From the NCBI GenBank assembly GCA_038146925.1, contig JAYQSP010000011.1:496001-560000 (forward strand): a DNA stretch of 64,000 bases, read 5' to 3'. Below, piece after piece: positions 55,725 to 64,000 of the stretch (its first letter is position 1; each line of letters opens with the position of its first letter). Made by a program: the position numbers and the translations under genes. The notes beneath the pieces were generated by a model. It saw nothing but the letters and a program-made list of their open reading frames with translations. It was not told the DNA's origin and searched no databases. The DNA is from UBA830 sp038146925. Lineage in GTDB: Bacteria > Pseudomonadota > Alphaproteobacteria > MPNO01 > UBA830.

Positions 55725-56468
55725 TTAAGCCGCGCCGGGCGTTGTATCGACGACAAATTTGCTGCCCACGTCGATGCCGAGGGTCGTTTTGGCATCCCCC
55801 TGATTGACGGCAAACTCGACAAGCCCGGATGAGTTTTCGTACCAGAACACCCCGCCTTCGGGCAGGTCGGAGAAAGTGCGTGCGCGGACAAGCCGCTTCT
55901 CGTTCACGATCATCTCGGCATGAACCGGAACGTTCTTCGCCCTTAAACCGGTCATGGCGTTGCCGAAACTGTCGAGATAGATGATTTCTTCGAGATCGTC
56001 GGGCCAGTGCGGGCGGCGTGCGCTGTCCACGGGGTGTGCTTCCGATGCAACTTCTTCACCTTTGGCCAGGCGGGCAGCCACGGGGGCAAACAGATCTCGT
56101 CCGTGAAAACTCGCAGACAGGTTGTTCGGCTCCCAGGTAATCCTCCGGAAAGATGTGTCATTGGCGCGCCGCAGGACAACTTCGAATAATCCGTTGTCCG
56201 GCCCGACGAAGCGCCTGCCATCCGCCTCCACCACAGCGGGCGCCCTGCTGCTGCCGACGCCCGGGTCGACGACACAGAGAAATACGACGTCCGTCGGAAA
56301 AACATCGATCAACGAGGCGAGTAGATAGGAAGAGGCACGCGCCTGGAACATCGGTGCGTCGTGCAGAAGATCGATGACGGGGATGCCGGGCGCTTCCCGT
56401 ATCAGGACGGCCTTTACCTGGCCGACATATGGGCCGACTTCGCCAAAATCCGTGAACAGTACAATCAT
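55725..56468 (-). CDS. SAM hydroxide adenosyltransferase (DUF62; chlorinase/fluorinase family)
   Basis: 247 residues. It begins IVLFTDFGEVGPYVGQVKAV (Asp binding SAM), has VVDPGVGSSRAPAVVEADGR and VGPDNGLFEVVLR, and ends in the beta-barrel C-terminal domain. Homologues hydrolyse S-adenosylmethionine to adenosine and methionine; halide-using versions are rare. The exact start is uncertain: the ATG at 56468 lacks a clear ribosome site and 56498 is possible. Confidence 0.85.
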   Translation of the reverse strand: MIVLFTDFGEVGPYVGQVKAVLIREAPGIPVIDLLHDAPMFQARASSYLLASLIDVFPTDVVFLCVVDPGVGSSRAPAVVEADGRRFVGPDNGLFEVVLRRANDTSFRRITWEPNNLSASFHGRDLFAPVAARLAKGEEVASEAHPVDSARRPHWPDDLEEIIYLDSFGNAMTGLRAKNVPVHAEMIVNEKRLVRARTFSDLPEGGVFWYENSSGLVEFAVNQGDAKTTLGIDVGSKFVVDTTPGAA

Positions 56469-56516
56469 GGAAAGGAGTATGCCGCGCGCGGCAGCCATGC
56501 GGCAAGAGAGGTCCGG

Positions 56517-57572
56517 CTATCCACCGACCGCGGCGATTTCCGGTTTTTTGTCTTCGCAGACAACCCGATTGCGCCCCAGCTTCTTTGCAAGATAAAGCGC
56601 CTGGTCGGCTCGTTCGACGAATTCCGCCGCCGAATCGCCGGTCTGATAAGATGTCACTCCCATCGACATGGTGATGTTTCCAATGGAATCGTCCGATCCC
56701 TTTTTGACGATGCGCTTGCTGGCCACCGATTTCCGGATGTTCTCCGCGACGGCTGTCGCGCCCCCGCTGGTTGTGTCCGGCAGGATGATGGCGAATTCTT
56801 CACCGCCGTACCGCGCAGCCGTATCTTTGCCTTTTACGAGGTCGTGCAGCGTTTTGCCGACCAGTTTCAGGACCTGATCGCCCAACTGATGTCCGTGCGT
56901 GTCGTTGAAAGCCTTGAAATGGTCGAGGTCCGCGAAAACCAGGGACAGTGAATCGCCGCTTTCCAGCGCGTAACCAATCGCCTGGTAAAGCGACTGGTCG
57001 AAGCATTTTCGGTTGGCGACGCCCGTAAGTCCGTCGGTCAGCGCATCGCGCCTGGAATCTCGGAGTTCCTGGCGCAGGCTGCTGATCTCGGACGCGGATT
57101 CCTGCACCTGTTGCTGCAGCGCACGCGACCGCTCGTCCATCGTTTCCGTTTCTTCGATGATATCGGAGACCATACCCCGTATCTGGTCGATGTTGTCCGC
57201 CTTCTGAATGCCGCCGGAAAATTCCTGCAGGGCTTCGCCGAACTGTTCGGTGCCTTCGCCGGTTGCCGACATGGCGGCGATGATGCGTTCGGTTACGACC
57301 TCGATCTGATCCGATAGTTTCTGATCGCGGGCCGACGCGGCGCCTGCCGAGATGAAACGGTCGTAGAGATCATGATAGTCGGTTTCCGAGATCGCCTTGT
57401 GCTCGGCCTTCAGCGCGTCTACGCTTTTTTTCAGGTTGTCGTTCTTGCCGGCGAAATATTCGTACCAGATCGTAAAGTTCCGGGGATTCGCGGCAATACC
57501 CTCTTCCTTCATCCGTTTCAGGGCAGAAAGGGCGTATTTGGATGCTGTTTCCGGTGTTTCAGGATAGTGCAT
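56517..57572 (-). CDS. GGDEF-domain diguanylate cyclase
   Basis: 351 residues. The N-terminal part is helical and coiled-coil rich (for example RALQQQVQESASEISSLRQE), with no membrane segment. The GGDEF domain begins DALTDGLTGVANRKCFD, and the active site GGEEF is at residues 256-260. The RxxD I-site expected five residues upstream reads KDTA, so product inhibition is likely absent. It makes cyclic di-GMP from GTP. Confidence 0.93.
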   Translation of the reverse strand: MHYPETPETASKYALSALKRMKEEGIAANPRNFTIWYEYFAGKNDNLKKSVDALKAEHKAISETDYHDLYDRFISAGAASARDQKLSDQIEVVTERIIAAMSATGEGTEQFGEALQEFSGGIQKADNIDQIRGMVSDIIEETETMDERSRALQQQVQESASEISSLRQELRDSRRDALTDGLTGVANRKCFDQSLYQAIGYALESGDSLSLVFADLDHFKAFNDTHGHQLGDQVLKLVGKTLHDLVKGKDTAARYGGEEFAIILPDTTSGGATAVAENIRKSVASKRIVKKGSDDSIGNITMSMGVTSYQTGDSAAEFVERADQALYLAKKLGRNRVVCEDKKPEIAAVGG

Positions 57573-57652
57573 ACGAATTTTGCCTCACCACTTGACCGAA
57601 TTTCGGCCCTTTTGCATCCGAAATTGCCGGATGCGGTCGCTCGCGCGTTTTA

Positions 57653-57880
57653 CTAGTCGAATGGCCTTATCTTCACGATTGCCGCCTTGTTCTGAAGGTG
57701 GATTGTTTCGTCCTGATCGATGAACGGCATAAACGCGGCTTCGTCGTTCAGTAAATCCTGGATTCGTGCGGTTGCATCCACGAACACATAGCCGCTCAGC
57801 ACCGTCCCGTCGGATAGCTTGAGTTCGGCGTATTCCCGTACTTTGGGAACTTTCTGATGCATGTTCAAAGCAGCTCGCAT
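57653..57880 (-). CDS. Small conserved hypothetical protein
   Basis: 75 residues, MRAALNMHQKVPKVREYAEL and so on, with KLSDGTVLSGYVFVDATARIQDLL and a final KAAIVKIRPFD. The pattern of short beta strands looks like a small barrel. Upstream of it the start has GCGAGCTGCTTTG but no strong ribosome site in frame; a later Met (residue 7) is possible. No family is recognised with certainty. It lies upstream of, and divergent from, the MaoC gene. Confidence 0.6.
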   Translation of the reverse strand: MRAALNMHQKVPKVREYAELKLSDGTVLSGYVFVDATARIQDLLNDEAAFMPFIDQDETIHLQNKAAIVKIRPFD

Positions 57881-58058
57881 GGTGCGAATTTTAGTTTCCG
57901 GCGGTTAACAGGCTCTAAAGAGTTGATTGCATGTGCGACAATTTGATTCGAGGGATTCGCTTGCTGTTAACGCAACCGGTCTATATCGTGCACTGCACCA
58001 TAGATTGCTGCGACGCAAAAGCGCGCAGAGTAGAGATGCACAGGAGTTTACAAGCATT

Positions 58059-58529
58059 ATGGATCAGCAAGTAACGCCAGCCGCAGTAGTGGCCACGATG
58101 GAAGAACTGCACGGTTACTTTATCGATGATCTCGAAGTCGGCATGACAGACGTTTACGTTCGCACGGTTACGGAGACCGATATCGTGCAGTATTCGCAGA
58201 TTTCCGGGGATGACAACCCGTTGCACGTGAACGAGGAGTTCGCGAAACAGACGGTTTTCAAGGGCCGTATCGCTCACGGCATGCTGACCTGCGGATATAT
58301 TTCGTCCGTTCTCGGCACGAAACTGCCAGGACCGGGTTGTGCATATCTCAATCAGAACCTCAATTTCCGCGCGCCCGTCCGTATCGGCGACACGGTGCAG
58401 ACCCGCGTGACGATCAAGGAAATCGATACCGACACGAACACCGTGGTCTGCGAAGCGGTCTGTTCGATCGGCGAAAAGGTTGTGATCGATGGGACAGCCA
58501 CGTTGTGGGTTCCCAACAGACGCAAGTAA
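58059..58529 (+). CDS. MaoC-family (R)-specific enoyl-CoA hydratase-like protein
   Basis: 156 residues of the hotdog fold with the hydratase motif ISGDDNPLHVNEEFAKQTVF and IAHGMLTCGYISSVLGT, carrying the catalytic Asp and His. The start ATG at 58059 has ACAGGAGTTTACAAGC upstream; the longer frame to 57927 has no sound start. It hydrates 2-enoyl-CoA in fatty-acid or polyhydroxyalkanoate metabolism. Confidence 0.9.
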   Translation: MDQQVTPAAVVATMEELHGYFIDDLEVGMTDVYVRTVTETDIVQYSQISGDDNPLHVNEEFAKQTVFKGRIAHGMLTCGYISSVLGTKLPGPGCAYLNQNLNFRAPVRIGDTVQTRVTIKEIDTDTNTVVCEAVCSIGEKVVIDGTATLWVPNRRK

Positions 58530-58604
58530 GCCTGATTATACCCGCACCGTAGGGCAGGGAATGGTTTGACTCGCCCGCCAGCGGTAGTTACGAAGACCGC
58601 CGCT

Positions 58605-59576
58605 ATGCGCATATTCAGACATGTTGCCGGGCTTCCCGATTCCGTGCGGGATTCGTCGGTTGCCATCGGAAATTTTGATGGGGTTCACCTCGGTCACCAG
58701 GCAGTGATCAACGAGGCGGGCAAGCACGCCAAAAAACTCGGTGTGCCGTTATCGGTCATCACGTTCGAACCGCATCCGCGACGGTATTTCCGGCCTGAGG
58801 AACCGACGTTTCAGTTGACGCCGCTACGCAGCAAGGTGCGCCGGTTCGAAGCGATCGGCGTGGATCAGCTTCTCGTGGTGCATTTCGATGCCGACACATC
58901 GAAAATCACTCATGACCAGTTCGTAGATACGTTCGTCATCGGTGGATTCCACGCGAAACACGTCACAGTCGGCTACGATTTCGTTTTCGGTGCCGGACGC
59001 GGCGGCGATGTCGACTATCTGCGCGAGCGCGCGCTGTCCGACGGTTTCGAGTTGTCCGCCGTCGAACCCGTCAAGGACGAAAGCGGCACGGTATATTCGT
59101 CTACCAATATTCGAAACTGCCTGGTCGAGGGAAATCCATTGGGTGCGGCGAAGCTGCTCGGACGCCCATGGGAAGTTGAAGGCCGAGTAATCAAGGGCGA
59201 CCAGCGCGGGCGCCAGATCGGATTTCCGACGGCTAATATCTCGATCGACGACTACGTCGAACCGGCGCTCGGCGTGTACGCCGTCTGGGCCGGTGTTGAA
59301 GAGGGCGGCGAAACCACATGGCACATGGGGTGCGCAAATGTCGGGCGGCGCCCCACATTCGATAAAAACGACGTTAACTGCGAAGTCTATATCTTCGATT
59401 TCACTGATGACATTTACGATAAGCTGCTGCGCGTGGCGCTTGTCGAATACATACGTCCCGAGAAGAAATTCAACGGTATCTCCCAGTTGCGGGAACAGAT
59501 CGCACTGGACTCCCACGATGCACGCGCGTTGCTCGAGAGCATAGGACCCGACGATTTTCGCCGGGCTCCCGATTAG
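58605..59576 (+). CDS. ribF: Bifunctional riboflavin kinase / FAD synthetase
   Basis: 323 residues. The nucleotidyltransferase motif GNFDGVHLGHQ and the PLSVITFEPHPRRYF segment give the FAD synthetase half. The C-terminal part holds the riboflavin kinase domain (RGRQIGFPTANI, ARALLESIG). It converts riboflavin to FMN and FAD. The ATG at 58605 (MRIFRHVAG) fits the family better than the TTG at 58566. It is upstream of ileS, the classic alphaproteobacterial order. Confidence 0.95.
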   Translation: MRIFRHVAGLPDSVRDSSVAIGNFDGVHLGHQAVINEAGKHAKKLGVPLSVITFEPHPRRYFRPEEPTFQLTPLRSKVRRFEAIGVDQLLVVHFDADTSKITHDQFVDTFVIGGFHAKHVTVGYDFVFGAGRGGDVDYLRERALSDGFELSAVEPVKDESGTVYSSTNIRNCLVEGNPLGAAKLLGRPWEVEGRVIKGDQRGRQIGFPTANISIDDYVEPALGVYAVWAGVEEGGETTWHMGCANVGRRPTFDKNDVNCEVYIFDFTDDIYDKLLRVALVEYIRPEKKFNGISQLREQIALDSHDARALLESIGPDDFRRAPD

Positions 59577-59602
59577 GGCGAGGCCGAGGACAAAATCGAC
59601 CG

Positions 59603-62488
59603 ATGACGACCGATTATAAATCTACCGTCTTTCTTCCGAAGACCGATTTCGAGATGCGTGGAAAGCTGCCGCAGCGCGAGCCTGATATCCTCGCTTATTG
59701 GGAGAAAATAGATCTTTACCGACGTCAGCGCGAAATGTCCGCCGGACGGGAGAAATTCGTCCTTCATGACGGCCCACCCTACGCAAACGGCAATCTGCAT
59801 ATCGGCCATGCGCTCAACAAGATATTGAAAGACGTCATCAACCGGTCCCAGCAGATGACCGGCAAGGACGCGAATTACGTTCCCGGCTGGGATTGCCACG
59901 GGCTGCCAATCGAATGGAAGATCGAGGAAAAGTACCGGTCTGAAGGACGCGACAAGGACGAGGTGCCCATTGTCGAGTTTCGTCAGGAATGTCGGGAGTT
60001 CGCCGATCACTGGATCGACGTCCAGCGGGAAGAGTTCAAACGCCTGGGCGTTATCGGTGACTGGGAAAACCCGTATACGACGATGAACTTCGCTGCGGAG
60101 GCTCAGATCGCGCGCGAGCTGATGAAGTTCGTCGACAACGGACTGCTGTACCAAGGTTCTAAACCGGTAATGTGGTCCGTCGTCGAGAAGACGGCGCTGG
60201 CGGAAGCAGAGGTCGAATATCACGATCACGAATCGGATACGATCTGGTGTAAATTTGCGATTGGCGGTGACAATGCCGGCGGGCTTTCCGGCGCCGCCGT
60301 TGTCATCTGGACGACCACGCCCTGGACTATCCCTGGGAACAGGGCGGTATGTTATTCGTCGAAAATTGCGTACGGACTGTACGAAGTTACCGACGCGCCC
60401 GAGGAAAATTGGGCTGTATCCGGTGATAGGCTGGTTCTGGCTGACACACTTGCTGAGGATGTAAAAAAATCCGCCCGTATCGAGGGCTGGGCACGAGTTT
60501 CGGATGTGTCCGCCGATACTCTCTCGCAAATCAGTTGCGTCCACCCGCTGGCAGCTTCGGGATACGAGTTTACGGTTCCGCTGCTGGATGGGGATCACGT
60601 TACCGACGATGCCGGCACCGGCTTCGTGCATACGGCGCCCGGACACGGTCGGGACGATTACGAGATCTGGATGGCGAATACACAGGCTCTGAAGCAGCGC
60701 GGCATTGACACGCGGATACCTTATACGGTCGATGCCGACGGTTATTTCACCGACGAGGCGCCCGGATTCGATGGTAAACAGGTCATCACCCACAAGGGCA
60801 AAAAAGGCGATGCGAACAAGGCGGTCATCGAGGCGCTGATCGCTGCCGACGGGCTGATCGCGCGCGGACGGCTCAAGCATCAGTATCCGCATTCGTGGCG
60901 ATCGAAAAAGCCGCTGATTTTCCGTAATACGCCGCAATGGTTCATCGCCATGGACGCACCGTTCGGCGAAGACGGAAAAACGCTGCGCGAAGTCGCTCTG
61001 AAAGCGATCGGCGATACCGCATTCTATCCCAAATCCGGGCAAAACCGCCTGGACGCCATGATCGAAGGCCGGCCTGACTGGGTCGTGTCGCGACAGCGTG
61101 CCTGGGGCGTGCCGATCACGGTCTTCGTCGAAAAGAAGACCGGCGAAATTTTGGCAGATCCGGACGTTCAGGGTCGTATTGCAGATGCCATCGCCGAAGA
61201 AGGAGCGGATGCCTGGTTCGCATCGGACCCGTCGCGATTCCTCGGCAACGATTACAGCCCCGACGACTATGAACAGGTGTTTGATATTCTCGACGTCTGG
61301 TTCGATTCAGGCTCGACCCACAGTTTCGTCCTTGAAGAGCGGGATGATCTGATGTGGCCGGCGTCTCTGTATCTCGAGGGGTCGGATCAGCATCGCGGCT
61401 GGTTCCATTCCAGCCTGCTCGAATCATGCGGGACCCGTGGACGGGCACCATACGACGCGGTCCTGACGCACGGTTTCGTGCTGGCGGAAGACAAGCAGAA
61501 AATGTCGAAATCCACCGGCAATGTCGTTGCGCCGCAGGAAATCATCAAGCAGTACGGTGCCGACATTCTGCGTATCTGGGTAGTGGCATCCGATTATTCG
61601 GAAGACCTGAAAATCGGGCCCGACATCATCAAATACCAGGCCGACGCGTATCGGCGGCTCCGAAATACGCTACGTTATATCCTGGGCAATCTGAACGGGT
61701 TCGAGGATTCCGGTCGCCTGGCGGTTTCCGAAATGCCCGAACTGGAGCGCTGGGTACTGCACCGGCTCACCGAGATTGATCGGTTGATCCGCAATCGTAT
61801 CGACGCGTACGACTTCCATTCGATGTTTACGGCGCTGCACAATTTCTGCGCCGTCGATCTGTCGTCGTTCTATTTCGACGTCCGCAAGGACGTCCTGTAT
61901 TGCGATGCGCTTGGCTCCATCCGGCGACGGGCGGCCCAGACGGTTCTGGATGAACTGTTTTCCTGCCTGACCGCCTGGCTGGCACCGGTGATATGTTTTA
62001 CCGCTGAAGAAGCGTGGCGAACGCGCAATCCGGCTGACAACGAGAGCGTACATCTTCGAACGTTCCCCGACGTCCCGACGGAATGGCGCAATGACGATCT
62101 CGCGGCGAAGTGGGAAAAGGTCCGGCAGGTGCGCCGGGTCGTGACGGGCGCACTGGAAATAGAACGGGCCGAAAAGCGGATCGGGTCCAGCCTGCAGGCC
62201 GCTCCGGTTGTCTACGTCACCGAAGATTTTGCCGGCAGTCTGGAAGATATCGATCTTGCAGAGATCTGCATCACGTCGAAAGCGACATTGAAAGTCGGCG
62301 AAAGTGCCGGTGACGCGTTTGTGCTGGACGATGTGCCCGGTGTATCCGTCACCCCAGGCAGTGCCGACGGTACCAAGTGCGAAAGATGCTGGCAGGTTCT
62401 GCCCGAAGTCGGGGCTAACGGCGACCACCCCGAAATCTGCAACAGATGCGCCGACGCCGTCGCTGATTTTCCCGCTGCCGCGGAATGA
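59603..62488 (+). CDS. ileS: Isoleucine-tRNA ligase
   Basis: 961 residues, full length. The HIGH motif is at H66-I-G-H69 (LHIGHALNK), KMSKS at residues 633-637, and the C-terminal zinc motif is CERCWQVLPEV with a second Cys pair in EICNRC. It charges tRNA-Ile, with an editing domain in the middle (WTTTPWTIPGNRAV). The stop at 62488 lies just before lspA. Confidence 0.97.
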   Translation: MTTDYKSTVFLPKTDFEMRGKLPQREPDILAYWEKIDLYRRQREMSAGREKFVLHDGPPYANGNLHIGHALNKILKDVINRSQQMTGKDANYVPGWDCHGLPIEWKIEEKYRSEGRDKDEVPIVEFRQECREFADHWIDVQREEFKRLGVIGDWENPYTTMNFAAEAQIARELMKFVDNGLLYQGSKPVMWSVVEKTALAEAEVEYHDHESDTIWCKFAIGGDNAGGLSGAAVVIWTTTPWTIPGNRAVCYSSKIAYGLYEVTDAPEENWAVSGDRLVLADTLAEDVKKSARIEGWARVSDVSADTLSQISCVHPLAASGYEFTVPLLDGDHVTDDAGTGFVHTAPGHGRDDYEIWMANTQALKQRGIDTRIPYTVDADGYFTDEAPGFDGKQVITHKGKKGDANKAVIEALIAADGLIARGRLKHQYPHSWRSKKPLIFRNTPQWFIAMDAPFGEDGKTLREVALKAIGDTAFYPKSGQNRLDAMIEGRPDWVVSRQRAWGVPITVFVEKKTGEILADPDVQGRIADAIAEEGADAWFASDPSRFLGNDYSPDDYEQVFDILDVWFDSGSTHSFVLEERDDLMWPASLYLEGSDQHRGWFHSSLLESCGTRGRAPYDAVLTHGFVLAEDKQKMSKSTGNVVAPQEIIKQYGADILRIWVVASDYSEDLKIGPDIIKYQADAYRRLRNTLRYILGNLNGFEDSGRLAVSEMPELERWVLHRLTEIDRLIRNRIDAYDFHSMFTALHNFCAVDLSSFYFDVRKDVLYCDALGSIRRRAAQTVLDELFSCLTAWLAPVICFTAEEAWRTRNPADNESVHLRTFPDVPTEWRNDDLAAKWEKVRQVRRVVTGALEIERAEKRIGSSLQAAPVVYVTEDFAGSLEDIDLAEICITSKATLKVGESAGDAFVLDDVPGVSVTPGSADGTKCERCWQVLPEVGANGDHPEICNRCADAVADFPAAAE

Positions 62489-62498
62489 GACTATTCTT

Positions 62499-62978
62499 TT
62501 GAAAAGCTGGGGACTGTCCATCGCGACGTTGGTGATCCTGCTGGACCAGGTCACCAAATACTGGATCGTTCATCTTGTCATGGCGCCGCCCCGGATCATT
62601 GAAGTCACATCGTTTTTCAATGTCGTGATGGTCTGGAACAAGGGGGCGAGTTTCGGACTGTTCAGCAGCCAGTCTTCCTGGACGCAGGTTCTGCTCGGCG
62701 GGCTTGCGGTTCTGATTTCAGTCGTTCTAGTAATCTGGCTTATCAAAGCTCAAAACCGGTGGCTCGCGATCTCGCTTGGCCTGGTGATCGGCGGTGCGCT
62801 TGGAAATGCCATCGATCGGGCGGTGTATGGCGCCGTGGCTGACTTTCTCGATTTTCATGTCGCCGGTTATCACTGGCCATCGTTCAACGTTGCCGATATT
62901 GCGATCACTGTCGGGGTGATAATGCTGTTACTTGACGGCTTGATTACAGGCCGGCGCGACAATAAGTTGTCGTCCTAG
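62499..62978 (+). CDS. lspA: Lipoprotein signal peptidase
   Basis: 159 residues with four membrane spans. The catalytic aspartates are D106 in GNAIDRAVYG and D133 in NVADIAITVG. WNKGASFGL is the conserved loop. The start is likely the TTG at 62499 (LKSWGL), 10 bases after the ileS stop; other starts are possible. It cleaves prolipoproteins, which is fitting because the next gene encodes a lipoprotein. Confidence 0.93.
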   Translation: MKSWGLSIATLVILLDQVTKYWIVHLVMAPPRIIEVTSFFNVVMVWNKGASFGLFSSQSSWTQVLLGGLAVLISVVLVIWLIKAQNRWLAISLGLVIGGALGNAIDRAVYGAVADFLDFHVAGYHWPSFNVADIAITVGVIMLLLDGLITGRRDNKLSS

Positions 62979-63000
62979 GCATTTGAAAAGCAGGCACTCG

Positions 63001-63576
63001 ATGATCCTGACCGATTTCAAAAAGTTTTCCATGATGGTGCTGTTTGCCGGCGCGTTGCTGGTTGGCGGTTGCGAAGGCGCGCGCGAAGCCATCGGGATAG
63101 GCAAACAGTCTCCCGACGAGTTCGCTGTTGTCACCCGTGCACCACTCAGCATGCCGCCCGATTTCGGTCTGCGGCCGCCCCGTCCCGGTGTCGACCGGCC
63201 ACAGGAGGCAAAAATCACGGATTCAGCTCGAGAGCTGATCGTCAAAAGCGCCGATCCAAACGCGTCCACGCGGAGCGTTTCGACCGCTTCGCTTGGGGAA
63301 TCGGCCATCCTGTCGAAGGCCGGGGCGACCAATCCGGATCCCAATATTCGCCGCGAAATCAATCGCGAATCCTCCATCCTCGCGACGGAAGACGACAGTT
63401 TCGCCGATAAACTCATTTTCTGGCAGGACCGCCCGGAACCTGGCACGATCGTCGATCCGGAGGCGGAGACAAAGCGCCTGCGTGAAAATGCGGCGCTGGG
63501 CGATGCGCCCACCAAAGGACGCACACCCAAGATCGTTCGCAAGCCCAAAGGCTGGTTCGAGGGTATTTTCAACTGA
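63001..63576 (+). CDS. DUF3035 lipoprotein (BamF-like)
   Basis: 191 residues with a lipobox LLVGGC, lipid-anchored at C24. The rest is proline- and charge-rich with APLSMPPDFGLRPPRPG, the DUF3035 signature. In alphaproteobacteria it has been linked to outer-membrane protein assembly. The ATG at 63001 gives a sensible signal peptide; an upstream TTG at 62983 is less likely. Follows lspA by 22 bases. Confidence 0.9.
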   Translation: MILTDFKKFSMMVLFAGALLVGGCEGAREAIGIGKQSPDEFAVVTRAPLSMPPDFGLRPPRPGVDRPQEAKITDSARELIVKSADPNASTRSVSTASLGESAILSKAGATNPDPNIRREINRESSILATEDDSFADKLIFWQDRPEPGTIVDPEAETKRLRENAALGDAPTKGRTPKIVRKPKGWFEGIFN

Positions 63577-63637
63577 CCCGATTGTGAACGCGACGGGACT
63601 TGCATCCGTTCCTCGTGTTAACGAAGTCTATAGTTGA

Positions 63638-63657
63638 GCCGGGCAAAGATGCCCGGC
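63638..63657 (+). terminator. Hairpin before the M16 protease (weak terminator candidate)
   Basis: GCCGGGC / GCCCGGC around AAAGAT forms a perfect 7-bp stem. It is not followed by a U-tract, so it may be an attenuator-like or simply a structural element in the leader of the next gene. Confidence 0.35.
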
Positions 63658-63681
63658 CATGGTTTACGTTCGGAGTTGTCC

Positions 63682-64000
63682 TTGCCAGTGATCGCCAGCT
63701 TTCGCTCAATCGCCATGAGCGCCATCGCGCTCATTTCCGTGATCGCACTCTTCGCGGGAGAGAGCCATGCCGCAGTCTTTTTACCGAAGTCATTCAAGCT
63801 GGACAACGGTCTGCAGGTGGTCGTGATCGAAAACCGCCGTGCGCCCATCGTCATGCAGATGCTCTGGTACCGGGTTGGTTCGGCGGACGAAGAACCCGGA
63901 GAATCAGGACTGGCTCATTTCCTCGAACATCTTCTGTTTAAGGGAACAAAAACAACCGCGCCCGGCGAATTTTCCCGGACGATTTCGCGCATCGGCGGGC
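63682..64000 (+). CDS. M16-family zinc metallopeptidase, N-terminal part (cut by window edge)
   Basis: The visible 106 residues begin with a signal peptide (SFRSIAMSAIALISVIALFA, cleavage near SHA-AV) and then VFLPKSFKLDNGLQVVVIEN. The inverted zinc motif HxxEH is at H79-F-L-E82-H83 in GLAHFLEHLLFKGT. It is a periplasmic pitrilysin-type protease. Start at TTG 63682 with GGAG upstream, though GTG 63688 and ATG 63715 are possible. The gene continues beyond the window. Confidence 0.9.
   Translation, partial: MPVIASFRSIAMSAIALISVIALFAGESHAAVFLPKSFKLDNGLQVVVIENRRAPIVMQMLWYRVGSADEEPGESGLAHFLEHLLFKGTKTTAPGEFSRTISRIGG

Noticed and set aside
59573..61042. Long minus-strand frame inside ileS
   Set aside because: Antisense shadow of a conserved tRNA ligase; no start signal or motif.

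Overview
The window looks like the chromosome of an alphaproteobacterium, most likely in or near the Rhodospirillales. It is GC-rich. It carries an imuA-imuB-dnaE2 SOS mutagenesis operon with an alphaproteobacterial LexA box of the GTTC-N7-GTTC type, and the conserved order ribF - ileS - lspA - DUF3035 lipoprotein - M16 protease. The lineage call is inference from gene order and motifs; no rRNA or tRNA gene was seen.

Region 1 (about 1-47.5 kb) is an accessory catabolic region. In order it holds: the 3' part of an FAD oxidoreductase; two molybdenum hydroxylase large subunits with one medium and one small subunit (1.6-8.1 kb); an enoyl-CoA hydratase; a block of epimerase, cupin, thiamine-diphosphate enzyme, PhyH dioxygenase and cysteine-dioxygenase-like cupin (8.9-13.7 kb); a SAM methyltransferase and an FMN 2-hydroxyacid oxidase; an FAH-family hydrolase; a frameshifted LLM flavin monooxygenase, an EamA exporter, RidA, an acyl-CoA ligase and an FlK-like thioesterase (17.7-22.1 kb); an alpha/beta hydrolase; a WecA-like sugar-phosphate transferase; a VOC dioxygenase - aldolase-like - sulfatase operon (25.9-29.1 kb); a gentisate-dioxygenase-like bicupin, an LVIVD-repeat protein and a truncated TIM-barrel isomerase (30-33.3 kb); a DehI-type dehalogenase homologue, DUF924 and an LhgO-type oxidase (33.6-36.2 kb); a small heat-shock gene with a putative heat-responsive leader; a GldA/GldF/GldG-type ABC exporter with a DUF4340 partner (37-41.8 kb); and an ornithine-cyclodeaminase-like gene followed by three tandem TauE/SafE exporters, an isochorismatase, a VOC protein and an AhpD-like protein (42.2-47.5 kb). 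No transcriptional regulator and no dedicated importer was recognised among these genes, and several genes are broken, so this part of the genome appears to be turning over.

Region 2 (47.5-53.9 kb, minus strand) is the SOS mutasome: imuA, imuB, then a VapBC-type toxin-antitoxin pair, then dnaE2, all reading the same way behind a LexA site. The toxin-antitoxin pair between imuB and dnaE2 is the most striking arrangement in the window.

Region 3 (54-64 kb) moves into conserved chromosomal genes: a voltage-gated sodium-channel homologue, a fourth TauE/SafE protein, a SAM hydrolase (DUF62), a diguanylate cyclase, a small conserved protein, a MaoC dehydratase, then ribF, ileS, lspA, a DUF3035 lipoprotein and the start of an M16 peptidase cut by the window edge.

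Broken or chimeric loci: an LLM monooxygenase with one extra G in a G8 run (about 18388-18395); a STAS-domain gene and an unrecognised gene, each with an in-frame TAA; and a sugar isomerase whose 5' end is replaced by the 5' part of another gene next to a perfect 12-bp hairpin (about 33.3 kb).
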